A stretch of 64,000 nt of DNA, from positions 2,046,001-2,110,000 of the forward strand of contig NZ_JAUSZR010000001.1 in assembly GCF_030817835.1 (NCBI RefSeq), given 5' to 3'. Shown here in pieces: positions 1 through 8,071 of this stretch. Position 1 is the first letter of the stretch, and every line of letters begins with the position of its first letter. The stretch comes from Pseudarthrobacter sp. W1I19 (lineage in GTDB: Bacteria; Actinomycetota; Actinomycetes; Actinomycetales; Micrococcaceae). Position numbers and translations under genes: made by a program. The notes below the pieces were generated by a model. It was not told where the DNA came from. It did no database searches and was given only the letters and a program-made list of their open reading frames with translations.

Positions 1-659
1 GCAGAGCCGTCGATCGGTGTCGTCGGGTCGGCCTCGATCAGTTCACGCACGTGGGTGAATGTGGGAGCGTTCGCTGCGGCAGCGAGACGCGCGACCGCAA
101 GGAACTCCGCCGGATCGGTGCGCGGCGCATAGCCGAGCAGGATGCCGATTCCGATAGCGCCGTCTGCGATCTCTGTCTCGAGCTGCGCGAGCCAGGTGTT
201 CAACTCACGAGGGCTCGAACCGCGCTGCCACTCTGGTTTGGCGAGTAAGCCGAGGGCGTTGTGCACATCGGCGACCGGTGCCTCGCCTAGGTGAGCAAAG
301 GCGCGCGCCTGCGCCCAGGAGGCCGAAAAGCCGTAGTTGAGGGGGCGGCCCTCGCGGGCGGCATTGGCAAACGCCGCAGTGACGGGTGCCAGCCCAGCTT
401 CGAGGTCAAGTGCCGTCGTGACTCCGTCCATCGCCTGCAGGCGCTGCCCGGCGATAGAATGAACGTGGCTGTGGAGGTCCACGAAGCCCGGGCCGACTAT
501 GCATCCGCTGACGTCGATGACCACGGCCCCCTCGGTCTCGGCAGGGGAGAGCTGGGCCCCTGCTGCAACTACACGGCCGTTCTCCATGAGGAGATCGCCG
601 ATGTCGTCGTGTCCGGTGCCGGGGTCGATGACCCGCCCGCCCTTCAGAAGTGTGCGCAT
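1..659 (-). CDS. Amidohydrolase, N-acyl-D-glutamate/D-amino acid deacylase-like (5' part only)
   Basis: Reading the minus strand from an ATG at 659 gives an open frame of 219 codons that leaves the window at base 1, so the C-terminal part is missing. The N terminus has the amidohydrolase start (MRTLLKGGRVIDPGTG), then a metal-binding HxH in VDLHSHVHS near residue 65, followed by GVTTALDLEAG and RPLNYGFSASW. These latter motifs resemble D-aminoacylase / N-acyl-D-glutamate deacylase relatives, which hydrolyse N-acyl-D-amino acids in the cytoplasm. It lies upstream of, and points away from, the D-peptide cluster at 4-17 kb, which fits a shared D-amino acid theme. The family assignment is good. 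The exact substrate is inferred, because the specificity-determining C-terminal half is outside the window. Confidence 0.8.
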   Translation of the reverse strand, partial: MRTLLKGGRVIDPGTGHDDIGDLLMENGRVVAAGAQLSPAETEGAVVIDVSGCIVGPGFVDLHSHVHSIAGQRLQAMDGVTTALDLEAGLAPVTAAFANAAREGRPLNYGFSASWAQARAFAHLGEAPVADVHNALGLLAKPEWQRGSSPRELNTWLAQLETEIADGAIGIGILLGYAPRTDPAEFLAVARLAAAANAPTFTHVRELIEADPTTPIDGS

Positions 660-830
660 TTAGCCAGCATGGCAGATCTCGGATGCGTGCCAATTGGCCA
701 TGCCGACGATCTTCACCCGGTGACATCGTCGGATTGACCCACACCGAGCCGTGCTGCGCCGGGCATACTCTCCAACAACCGAGAAACGAGAAAGGCTAGA
801 CCCATACGACATACAGATGACTTTGCCATT

Positions 831-1034
831 TTGGTCACTGCGACAGACCGCGCCAGCCTGGAACGCCGGCTTGACGAAGCCGTGGCCGTAGCCAGGATCA
901 CGGCAATGCGTGAACAACGTCGGGGAATTCTCGTGACGCGCCACGGTCCAGACTCCTTCACCGTAGCCCTCAGCGCCGAGGTCCCGTTTGGCCTGACCCG
1001 GGATCATCAGGACTGGCGGTGGCCATGCGCTTGA
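831..1034 (+). CDS. Small hypothetical protein, paralogue of the 67-residue protein at 17923-18126; possibly broken
   Basis: A 67-codon frame beginning at TTG has no clear ribosome binding site. The frame stays open upstream (…HTDDFAILVT) without an ATG. It shares a recognisable core with the small protein at 17923: GILVTR(x5)FT(V/I)ALS(x)EV(x2)G(x)TR. The last residues (DHQDWRWPCA) diverge just where recombinase debris starts, so the 3' end, and perhaps the start codon, may have been lost. Function unknown. The two copies bracket the D-peptide cluster. Confidence 0.45.
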   Translation: MVTATDRASLERRLDEAVAVARITAMREQRRGILVTRHGPDSFTVALSAEVPFGLTRDHQDWRWPCA

Positions 1035-1049
1035 TCGAGTACCAGTAGG

Positions 1050-1185
1050 TCAGGTAGTAGATGATCCCGGGGGCTCGCTCTCAGCGACGGCTACCTCTTC
1101 ATGCTGCAGCCCCAGTGCCTCGCCGATACGGATTCCGGACTCCCAGAGCAGCACTAACAGAAACCAGCCCCGGAACCTTGTGCAC
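1050..1185 (-). pseudogene. Tyrosine recombinase (integrase) fragment
   Basis: The minus strand encodes about 40 residues with FLLVLLWESGIRIGEALGL and then QHEEVAV. This is the typical stretch around the first catalytic arginine of tyrosine recombinases (LLWETGMRIGEALGLRHED in related enzymes). The frame then stops; neither the N-terminal SAM-like domain nor the HxxR…Y catalytic end is present. It is a remnant of a mobile element at the left edge of the accessory DNA. Confidence 0.65.
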
Positions 1186-1264
1186 GCATGCACGGGGCAG
1201 GCGTGTGTGCGCAATCGTCTGCAGAACATACGCCTCGGAGGTGAATATGATGCTCCTATGGCTA

Positions 1265-1650
1265 TCAAACCTTCGTGATGGCCTGCGTTTCTAGCCACTC
1301 GAGGTAGCGGTTACGGAGGTCGGTGTCCCGGGACGTGCCGGCTTCAATACGTCGGACGGCTACTGGCCAGACCCCCAAGTACTGTGCTGCGGCGACCAGT
1401 GTCCGGTCTGCGTCGAGTCGTCGTTGGCGAAGGTCGTGACTGGTGTCCACCGCTTCCTTAGGGCGTCTGAGTGTGCGAAATACTTCGCGTGCGATGTATC
1501 GGTTGAGGCAGCGGATGATCTCCTTTGGTCTTCCCTTCGCTCACGCGTTTAGCGACGTAAGAGCGGGTGCGTGGATCGTTGGCCATTCATGCCAGAGCGA
1601 TGTAGTGAAGGGCAGCGTTCGCTGCTCTGTCGCCGGCTCGGGAGAGCCTA
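1265..1650 (-). pseudogene. IS110-family transposase, C-terminal remnant
   Basis: On the minus strand a degenerate frame reads SRAGDRAANAALHYIAL, a stop, MANDPRTRSYVAKRVSEGK and then, after a frameshift, RYIAREVFRTLR. It ends with a helix-turn-helix-like tail (AAQYLGVWPVAVRRIEAGTS, then DLRNRYLEWL). This order is characteristic of the C terminus of actinobacterial IS110-type transposases. One in-frame stop and at least one frameshift make it non-functional. The N-terminal RuvC-like DEDD half is not present. Confidence 0.7.
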
Positions 1651-1942
1651 AGACTGCTCCTTGGGAGTGCCCAAAAAGCCATGCGTGAAGCCAAACCTGA
1701 CGCTATCCGGGCCCCCGGCTGACGTCGGGTTTCCAACTGGACGAACGCCTTTGGCCGCAAGCAAGGTCCTTCGCACTTTTCGAGTCTGGTCCCGCTATTA
1801 TTCGAGGCCGCGTAAGGTCTCCTAACTTTAAGCGGGCCGCTTAAACAGCGCTGTTCAGAAGGCGCGGATAGTTAGAAATTGAATATGCGCGCTTACCAGT
1901 AGTTGCTCGCCCTATCGGGTCGGGTCGAGGCTGCCTTGTGGA
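1651..1942. other. Spacer without recognisable gene
   Basis: I see no credible coding frame, RNA gene or long repeat here. Short GC-rich inverted words are present (around 1825-1845) but none forms a convincing terminator. Confidence 0.5.
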
Positions 1943-2310
1943 GTGAGGCGCGCCCATGATTGCCGTGCTTTACAGGGCCGCCACCGAGCGATTCTGTCCC
2001 AGCTACGTCAGCCAACTGCTCCACGCTGCCAACATCGGCGGAATGATCCTGTCACGTCTCATGGGACGGACGCTATGCCCGTTCAGCTGAGCGAGCGGGA
2101 ACTCGAGGTGCTCCGGCTTCTCGACTTTTCCCTGAGCGGGCCGGGAGGTTTCCCGGCAGTTGTATCTCTCAGTCAACACACCCGGGAGCCATATTCGGCA
2201 CATCTTCGAAAAGCTCCAGGTGAACAGCCCGGCGGAGCCAGTTCGCCGTACGCGAGTACGGGTTCCTCTGAACCAATCAATTTCATCCGAGAATCACCAC
2301 CCCGGTCACC
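1943..2310 (+). pseudogene. LuxR-family regulator, frameshifted C-terminal HTH remnant
   Basis: Two adjacent frames together rebuild a LuxR/MalT-type C terminus. The first, around 2085-2130, gives VQLSERELEVLRLL. After a shift the neighbouring frame gives GREVSRQLYLSVNTPGSHIR and then HIFEKLQVNSPAEPVRRTR. Upstream, another frame contains SYVSQLLHAAN, like the linker preceding the HTH of large LuxR regulators. At least two frame changes mean no intact product. The ATP-binding and sensory parts are absent. Confidence 0.6.
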
Positions 2311-2401
2311 ATAGGTGGTGATGCCCTGTCACTACGGGTATCCGTAGCTTTGGAAGTGTCCCCGTCAGCGGTTCACATTATTAGATTCCGAGGTGAAGAT
2401 C

Positions 2402-2545
2402 ATGACTCGTGAAGAGGCTTACGCAAGGTGCTCCTCGGACTCATACGTTGAGTTCTACAGCGGCCAATGGCTCGTCGTGCCGTTCGCACCTGTCCAGCAA
2501 CCAAACTTCTTCATTTGCTTACCCAAGGGTGCCCGGAGTCTTTAA
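2402..2545 (+). CDS. Small hypothetical ORF, 47 residues
   Basis: An ATG at 2402 preceded by a purine-rich GAGGTGAAG opens a 47-codon frame starting MTREEAYARCSSDSYVEFY and ending KGARSL. No similarity is recognised. It lies directly upstream of the alpha/beta hydrolase gene and could be a leader or an independent small gene. The main support is the plausible ribosome binding site. Confidence 0.35.
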   Translation: MTREEAYARCSSDSYVEFYSGQWLVVPFAPVQQPNFFICLPKGARSL

Positions 2546-2622
2546 CAGGAACCTGGAATCGAAATAGCCTCAGCAATTTACCAATGCCGGGTATTGGCCC
2601 GGCTCTTGTACTAGGAGTAGCA

Positions 2623-3648
2623 ATGAGTTCGCTTACAGACCATACAAAGCGTCGCTGGCCATTCCGTCGCACGCGCAAAATAGTTGGCGTTGTCGCTATC
2701 ACTGCGCTGGGCATAACGCTTGCATCCACAGCGGCCAACGCGTTCCTGGAACAGCAGGAGAGGTCGAGCACCGCCCAGTACGGTGAACTGGTGGAGGTCG
2801 CGGGAGGCTCGCTGAACGTGGTTCGGGCCGGCACCGAACGTGGACAGCCTTTGGTCCTGCTCAGCGGGCTGGGTACGGTAGCTCCGGCGCTGGACTTCGC
2901 CCCTTTGATCAGGGAACTCGTTGCTTACGACGTCATCGTCGTGGAGGGGTTCGGGCACGGCTACAGCGACTTGAGCGCACATGATCGGACCGTAGAGAAT
3001 ATCAGCACTGAGCTCCACGAGGCCCTCTCCACACTCGACATAGGGAAGCCATACGTTTTGGCTGGACACTCGATCGCTGGCTTCTACACGCTGGACTATG
3101 CGAACCGGTACCCGGGCGAAGTATCCGCCGTGATCGGCATCGACCCCAGCGTGCCCACTACCCAGATCGAGGAGCAATCCGCAGCTGGTGGCGGCATCAA
3201 TTTCATTGGGATATTGTCCGCAATTGGCCTGGTGCGAACCGTGGTCACGTTCAATCCCGGCGTGGCGGAGCCCACAAGCGACGACTTCACCACAACCGAA
3301 TTGGAACGCATACGGCAAATGACAATCTGGAACTATGGCAACGCGGCAGCCGCCGACGAAAACGCCCATGTCGCCAGCAATGCAGCAGCACTCCGCGGAG
3401 TGACCTACCCGGAGAACTTGCCCGTTCTTCACTTCCTCGCCAGTGACAGCGTGGCCACCTTTCCCGACTGGCTCGAGTCGCACAAGAACCAGCTTGAGAA
3501 CGTCAACCGCCACGAAATCGTCGAGCTCAAGGGCCAGCATAACCTGCACTGGACGCAGTCAAGGGCCATCGCTACGAAGATCACACAATTCCTTCAGGAC
3601 AGCGCCCCATCTCAAGCGTCGTCCACACCCCTTACTGCCCGCCCGTGA
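2623..3648 (+). CDS. Membrane-anchored or secreted alpha/beta hydrolase
   Basis: The 341-residue product starts at an ATG preceded by AGGAG (2613-2617). It has an N-terminal basic stretch (TKRRWPFRRTRK) followed by one hydrophobic segment at about residues 24-45, so it is probably membrane-anchored or exported. The body is an alpha/beta hydrolase: the oxyanion-side motif is VLLSGLG and the nucleophile elbow is AGHSIAG (Ser in GxSxG). A late acid may lie in the LHFLASD region, with the catalytic histidine in GQHNLHW. The substrate cannot be deduced; related sequences act on esters, lactones or amides. The frame is open further upstream, but this start has by far the best Shine-Dalgarno context. 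It stands alone between decayed genes and an IS5 scrap. Confidence 0.8.
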   Translation: MSSLTDHTKRRWPFRRTRKIVGVVAITALGITLASTAANAFLEQQERSSTAQYGELVEVAGGSLNVVRAGTERGQPLVLLSGLGTVAPALDFAPLIRELVAYDVIVVEGFGHGYSDLSAHDRTVENISTELHEALSTLDIGKPYVLAGHSIAGFYTLDYANRYPGEVSAVIGIDPSVPTTQIEEQSAAGGGINFIGILSAIGLVRTVVTFNPGVAEPTSDDFTTTELERIRQMTIWNYGNAAAADENAHVASNAAALRGVTYPENLPVLHFLASDSVATFPDWLESHKNQLENVNRHEIVELKGQHNLHWTQSRAIATKITQFLQDSAPSQASSTPLTARP

Positions 3649-3962
3649 AAATACAGGGATGAGGCGTGTCACTGATGTCAGACAGTCGGTTGGTTTTGGG
3701 GGTCAGGGCATGTCTTCCAAATCCGAGGCTTGCTGACTGAAATGCCTGAACGGTACCGAGAACTTCTGTTTTGAATGATGATCAGTGGTCGCGGATCGAG
3801 CCGTTGCTGCCGAGCTCAGACCCGACGCATCTAACGCCTAACGCGCCACCTGGTGCGATCGAACCAAGCTGCACACAAGTATCGTCGGTTGCTACCACTT
3901 TTTGGTGCGGCCGCATAAATAGACTCAGCGAAATCGCATTTCTCAACGAGAGAGGAACGTTC
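3649..3962. other. Intergenic spacer with IS scrap
   Basis: No complete gene. It includes an IS5-like transposase 5' scrap (3771-3830) and the ribosome binding site of the following serine hydrolase (AGAGAGGAACG just before 3963). Confidence 0.5.
3771..3830 (+). mobile_element. IS5-family transposase, N-terminal scrap
   Basis: The first codons read MNDDQWSRIEPLLPSSD, the typical amino terminus of IS5-group transposases. Similarity stops after about 17 residues and the frame then runs by chance into the downstream serine hydrolase gene. A gene call starting here would be a spurious fusion. Confidence 0.6.
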
Positions 3963-5354
3963 ATGGTGGAATCACTGTCACAGATCGGTGCTTGGGTCGA
4001 GGAAAAGCTGCCCTACCTTATCGCCAATTACCAGGTACCCGCCGCATCCGTGGCGATTCTCAGTGATGGCGACGTGGTCCGGACCGCGGCAGGCATCTTG
4101 AACAAAGCGAGCGGTGTTGAGGCCACGACCGACTCGGTCTTCCAGATCGGTTCCATCACCAAGGTCTGGACAACCTCGCTCGTCATGCAGCTTGTCGATG
4201 AGGGACTCGTCGACCTCGAGGCACCCGTTCGCCGCTATGTCAAGGACTTCGTCATCGCCGACGAGGCCGCCGCGGCGAGGATCACCGTTCGTCAGCTCCT
4301 GAGCCACCTCTCCGGTTTCGAGGGCGACATGTTCACGGCCACGACCGAGGGCGAAGACGCCGTCGAGAAGTTCATGCCGATCCTCGCCGATGTGCCACAG
4401 CACTTCGAGCCCGGCGAAATGTTCTCATACAACAACGCAGCCTTCTCGGTTCTGGGCCGCATCGTCGAGCTTGTTCGTGGCAAGCATTATGAGGCTTGCC
4501 TGCGCGAACACCTCATCGACCCGCTGCAGCTCAAGCACGCGGCCACGGGAGCGGGCGAGGCAATCATGTTCCGTGCGGCGCTTGGTCACATCAGCCCGAC
4601 CGAGGACGCCGCCCCGGAGCCGGCACAGGTCTGGTCAGTTTTGCGTTCGAACTCTCCGTCCGGATCCATCTTCGCTATGAGCGCGAGCAACCTCATCGCC
4701 TTCGCAAAGATGCACATCGACGGCGGAGTTGGCCCGGATGGCAATCAGATCCTGAGCGCGGAAAGCGTTAAAGCAATGCAGGAACAGCAGGTCAAGCTTC
4801 CGGAGCTCGGTCTCATGGGCGACAGCTGGGGTCTTGGCTGGGGGCTCTTCAATTGGGAGGGCGGCCTCGTCATCGGCCACGACGGAGGAACAATCGGGCA
4901 GAGGGCTTTCCTCCGCGTGATCCCTGGGCAGAAGGCCGCGATTGCGGTGCTGACAAACGGCGGCGACGTTATTGGCCTTTACAAGGAGCTCATCTCCCCG
5001 GTCATCAACCGCCTCACTGGCATTGTCGTGCCGGAGCTTCCCACCCCCGCCAACGACGTCCACGCCATCGATACCTCGCGCTTCGTCGGCACCTACAGCT
5101 CACGGGTCGCGGACTCCCACGTCACCCAGGACGCAGAGGGGCGGATCTGGCTCGAACACAAGACGAAGGGAGTCATCGCCGAGCCTATCCCGCAGCAGCC
5201 CCCGGTCGAGCTGGTGCATTGGAAGGGAGACACCCTCATCCCGCGTAACGCCCTTCACGGAATGCACACACCGCACGCCTTCGTGGGCAACGACGGCAAC
5301 GGCAACGCGCTGTACCTGCACACTGGTCGCGCCTATCGGCGGGTGTCGGCATGA
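3963..5354 (+). CDS. Beta-lactamase-fold serine hydrolase (D-aminopeptidase / D,D-peptidase-like), paralogue 1
   Basis: 463 residues starting at ATG 3963 with a good ribosome binding site. It has the class C beta-lactamase/PBP active-site motifs: S64-I-T-K67 in FQIGSITKVWT, Y156-N-N in SYNNAAF, and the third motif HDGG in VIGHDGGTIG. After residue ~360 comes a small beta-rich C-terminal domain (SRFVGTYSSRV…). No signal peptide is seen, so it probably acts in the cytoplasm. Family members hydrolyse D-amino acid-containing peptides, amides or esters. It precedes the peptide ABC importer, and a second paralogue follows it, which supports a role in cleaving imported D-peptides. Specificity is inferred from the neighbourhood, not the sequence. 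The frame continues upstream into an IS scrap, which I excluded. Confidence 0.85.
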   Translation: MVESLSQIGAWVEEKLPYLIANYQVPAASVAILSDGDVVRTAAGILNKASGVEATTDSVFQIGSITKVWTTSLVMQLVDEGLVDLEAPVRRYVKDFVIADEAAAARITVRQLLSHLSGFEGDMFTATTEGEDAVEKFMPILADVPQHFEPGEMFSYNNAAFSVLGRIVELVRGKHYEACLREHLIDPLQLKHAATGAGEAIMFRAALGHISPTEDAAPEPAQVWSVLRSNSPSGSIFAMSASNLIAFAKMHIDGGVGPDGNQILSAESVKAMQEQQVKLPELGLMGDSWGLGWGLFNWEGGLVIGHDGGTIGQRAFLRVIPGQKAAIAVLTNGGDVIGLYKELISPVINRLTGIVVPELPTPANDVHAIDTSRFVGTYSSRVADSHVTQDAEGRIWLEHKTKGVIAEPIPQQPPVELVHWKGDTLIPRNALHGMHTPHAFVGNDGNGNALYLHTGRAYRRVSA

Positions 5355-5449
5355 CCGCTGCCACTCGCGGTTGATCACCTCCAGGCAACTTTCCTCCTAA
5401 CTCGATCCGCACACATCCCATCTCACACACGACCAGCTAAAGGAATCTC

Positions 5450-7045
5450 ATGCGTTCGATTACCCCACTCGCCGCCCTCGTTGGGGCGGCAGCACTCACT
5501 CTCACGGCCTGTACCGTGCCCGGCGATTCCGACAAAGACGTCGGCAGCAAGGAGCTTGCCGTCGACGGCACATTCACGATCTCAATGGGCTCCGACCCGG
5601 GAACCCTCGATCCCATGATCACCACGGGTGGTATCGCGCGCGAAATCGACCGCTTCCTCTATTCGCGCCTCGTCGAGGTAGGGAATGACGGCACCATCCT
5701 TTCCGGGCTCGCGAGCAAGTGGGAGGCGGTCGATACCACCAACGCCAACTTCACCCTGCGCAACGACGCCACCTGCGCTGACGGCACCGCGATCACCGCG
5801 TCAATGCTCGCGGATAACATCAACTTCATCGTGGACCCGAAGAACGGCTCACCCCTCGTCGGGCTAAGCGTACAAGCCGGCACCGTCGCGACGGGCGACG
5901 ACGCCACCGGCGTACTGAGCGTGAAGAGCGGCGCGCCCGACGCCTTCCTGCTCGAAAACGTTGGCAGCATGTACATGGTGTGCGGGCCGGCTCTCGCCGA
6001 CGCGGATGCGCTCGCCAAGGGTGAAGGCGCGACCGGTATGTTCACGATGACCGAGATCGCCCCGAACTCGCAGTACACCCTGACCCGGCGCAAGGAGTTC
6101 GTTTGGGGCCCCGGCGACTGGGACCCGAAGCAGGCTGGCATCCCCGCGAAGGTCGTGTTCAAGGTGATTCCGAATGAGACCACTGCGGCTAATCTGCTGC
6201 TTTCCGGCGAGCTGAACGCCGCAGAGGTTTTGGGGCCCGATTCCGAGCGGCTGCGCGCCAAGAAGCTGTTCTCCAGTGAGCTTAATACTGTTTTGGGCGT
6301 GATCTACTACAACCAGAACCCAAAGAAAGTGCTTTCTGATGAGGCACTTCGCATTGCCCTCACCCGGGGCCTGAACCTCGACAAGCTGCGCGAGGTTCTC
6401 ACGAGCGGCAGCGGCACCGCGGCGACCAGCGTCATCGCCAACGCGCCGAACCCCTGCCGTGCCGACGTGGCGGCGGCCAACATCCCGGCATTCGATGTGA
6501 AAGCCGCAGCCGACGCACTCGATTCCGCCGGTTGGAAGCTCGGATCGGACGGCATACGGGAGAAGGACGGAGTGAAGCTCTCACTCACCGTCATCCACCC
6601 CCCGTTTGTTTCCCAGACCTTCGACCCCACCGCAGAGCTGCTCCAGTCGATGTGGAAAGAGATTGGCGTTGAGACGACCCTTAAGGGTATCGATTCCAAC
6701 GGCATTGGCGAGACGCTCTTCGGTACCGGCGACTGGGACGTTTCACTCATCCCAGTCAGCGTTGGCCTGCCCAGCATGATGGTGCCATTCCTCTCCGGCA
6801 AAACCGTCCCGGACGGCACAAACTTCGCCTCCATCAATAACGCCGAATACATCGCCGCCGCGACTTCTGCCGCGACGAAGCCGGGCCAAGAAGGCTGTGA
6901 CGACTGGTCGGACGCTGAGGCAGCACTGATCGCCGCGGCAAACGTCATCCCGTTCGCGAAGTCGGTTGTGCCAGTGTTCGGCAACAAGGCGGAGTTCGTT
7001 CGTACCGACAGCCTCGATCCCACGTCAATTCGTCTGTTCAAATAA
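5450..7045 (+). CDS. Peptide ABC transporter substrate-binding lipoprotein (SBP_bac_5 type)
   Basis: 531 residues. The N terminus is a lipoprotein signal peptide with lipobox LTAC (Cys21). The body has the family 5 solute-binding fold: GTLDPMITTGG, IDRFLYSRLVE, and GLASKWEAVD followed by FTLRNDATCADGT. It would capture short peptides outside the membrane and deliver them to the permease encoded next. AAAGGAATCTC precedes the ATG. There are 95 bases after the serine hydrolase stop and 21 before the permease. I do not assign dppA/oppA specificity. Confidence 0.9.
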   Translation: MRSITPLAALVGAAALTLTACTVPGDSDKDVGSKELAVDGTFTISMGSDPGTLDPMITTGGIAREIDRFLYSRLVEVGNDGTILSGLASKWEAVDTTNANFTLRNDATCADGTAITASMLADNINFIVDPKNGSPLVGLSVQAGTVATGDDATGVLSVKSGAPDAFLLENVGSMYMVCGPALADADALAKGEGATGMFTMTEIAPNSQYTLTRRKEFVWGPGDWDPKQAGIPAKVVFKVIPNETTAANLLLSGELNAAEVLGPDSERLRAKKLFSSELNTVLGVIYYNQNPKKVLSDEALRIALTRGLNLDKLREVLTSGSGTAATSVIANAPNPCRADVAAANIPAFDVKAAADALDSAGWKLGSDGIREKDGVKLSLTVIHPPFVSQTFDPTAELLQSMWKEIGVETTLKGIDSNGIGETLFGTGDWDVSLIPVSVGLPSMMVPFLSGKTVPDGTNFASINNAEYIAAATSAATKPGQEGCDDWSDAEAALIAAANVIPFAKSVVPVFGNKAEFVRTDSLDPTSIRLFK

Positions 7046-7066
7046 CTCGAGAAGTTAGGTAGCCCC

Positions 7067-8071
7067 ATGACCAGCACCACAGCCGAAACGGTGGCGGCAC
7101 CCGCCCCCGCATCACGAGCAGGAATCAGCCCCTGGCTGACCTTCGTGGTGCGACGCGGCGGACAGTTCATCGTCTCGCTGTGGGTGCTGATCACGGCGGC
7201 TTTCCTCATGATCCACCTCGTGCCCGGCGACCCCGTTCGCGCGGCACTCGGCATGAACGCACCAGCCGAGCTGGTCGAGGCCCGGCGCGCAGCGCTCGGT
7301 CTCGACCAGCCGCTGATCGTGCAATACGTGAACTACTTCGCCAATCTCTTCACCGGCAATCTCGGGGTTTCCACCATCACCAACGAGCCGGTCGCCCACA
7401 TTATCGCGACACGGTTCCCTGCCACTCTGCAGCTTGCCCTGCTCGCCTGCCTCCTCGTTCTCCTCGTCGCCCTTCCGCTCGGCGTGACGATGGCCGTGGT
7501 GACCCGCGGCGGCCGCAGACGCGGGCTCGAACTCACCTTCGCCGTCATCTGTGTCGTGTTCGCCGCAATCCCCGAGTTCCTCCTCGGTGTCGGGCTCGTC
7601 TACATCTTCGCGGTCAACCTCGATTGGTTCCCGATCGCGGGCAACGACAGTCCGTTAGCGCTGGTCTTACCCGTTGTCGCCCTGGCCGTCGGGCCAATCG
7701 CTGTCTTCGCGCGCATCATCCGCGTCGAGGTCCTCAGCGTCCTCAGCCAAGACTTCGTTCGCACCGCCCGCGCCAAACGCCTGGCGCCGCGCAAGATCTA
7801 TATCCGCCACGCAGTCCCCAACGCCATGACGGCGACGCTCACGCTCAGCGGCCTCCTCCTCAGCGGCATGGTCGCGGGCACCGTGCTGGTCGAAAACATC
7901 TTCGCTTGGCCCGGCCTCGGCACCATGATCGTGCAGTCCATCCAGTCCAAGGACTACCCCGTGGTGCAGGCCGTCGTGCTCGTCTACGGCATCGGTGTAC
8001 TCCTCGTCAACCTCGTGATCGATATCGTGCTTGCCCTTCTCGATCCGCGCTCTACAATTCGGGAGTCCTAA
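7067..8071 (+). CDS. Peptide ABC transporter permease, DppB/OppB type
   Basis: 334 residues of the BPD_transp_1 permease family. The first membrane segment is in VSLWVLITAAFLMIHLVPGD, containing the conserved HLVPGDP of DppB-type subunits. About five further membrane segments follow, with the cytoplasmic ATPase-coupling (EAA-like) loop around FVRTARAKRLAPRKIYIRHA. The C terminus is FAWPGLGTMIVQSIQSKDYP, then the final helix. The stop TAA shares its last A with the ATG of the next gene, so translation is probably coupled. It is the heterodimer partner of the downstream DppC part. Confidence 0.93.
   Translation: MTSTTAETVAAPAPASRAGISPWLTFVVRRGGQFIVSLWVLITAAFLMIHLVPGDPVRAALGMNAPAELVEARRAALGLDQPLIVQYVNYFANLFTGNLGVSTITNEPVAHIIATRFPATLQLALLACLLVLLVALPLGVTMAVVTRGGRRRGLELTFAVICVVFAAIPEFLLGVGLVYIFAVNLDWFPIAGNDSPLALVLPVVALAVGPIAVFARIIRVEVLSVLSQDFVRTARAKRLAPRKIYIRHAVPNAMTATLTLSGLLLSGMVAGTVLVENIFAWPGLGTMIVQSIQSKDYPVVQAVVLVYGIGVLLVNLVIDIVLALLDPRSTIRES

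Noticed and set aside
2611..3549. 312-codon minus-strand frame opposite the alpha/beta hydrolase
   Set aside because: It is the antisense shadow of the hydrolase gene; no domain, no ribosome binding site, composition typical of complementary-strand frames.
3771..3962. Longer serine hydrolase starting MNDDQWSRIEPLL
   Set aside because: The first residues are an IS5-transposase N terminus joined by chance; the ribosome binding site and paralogue alignment place the start at 3963.
7180..8070. N-terminal ~297-codon extension of the DppC-DppD frame into dppB
   Set aside because: Arg/Pro-rich out-of-frame reading of the DppB gene; the ATG at 8071 overlapping the DppB stop is the natural start.
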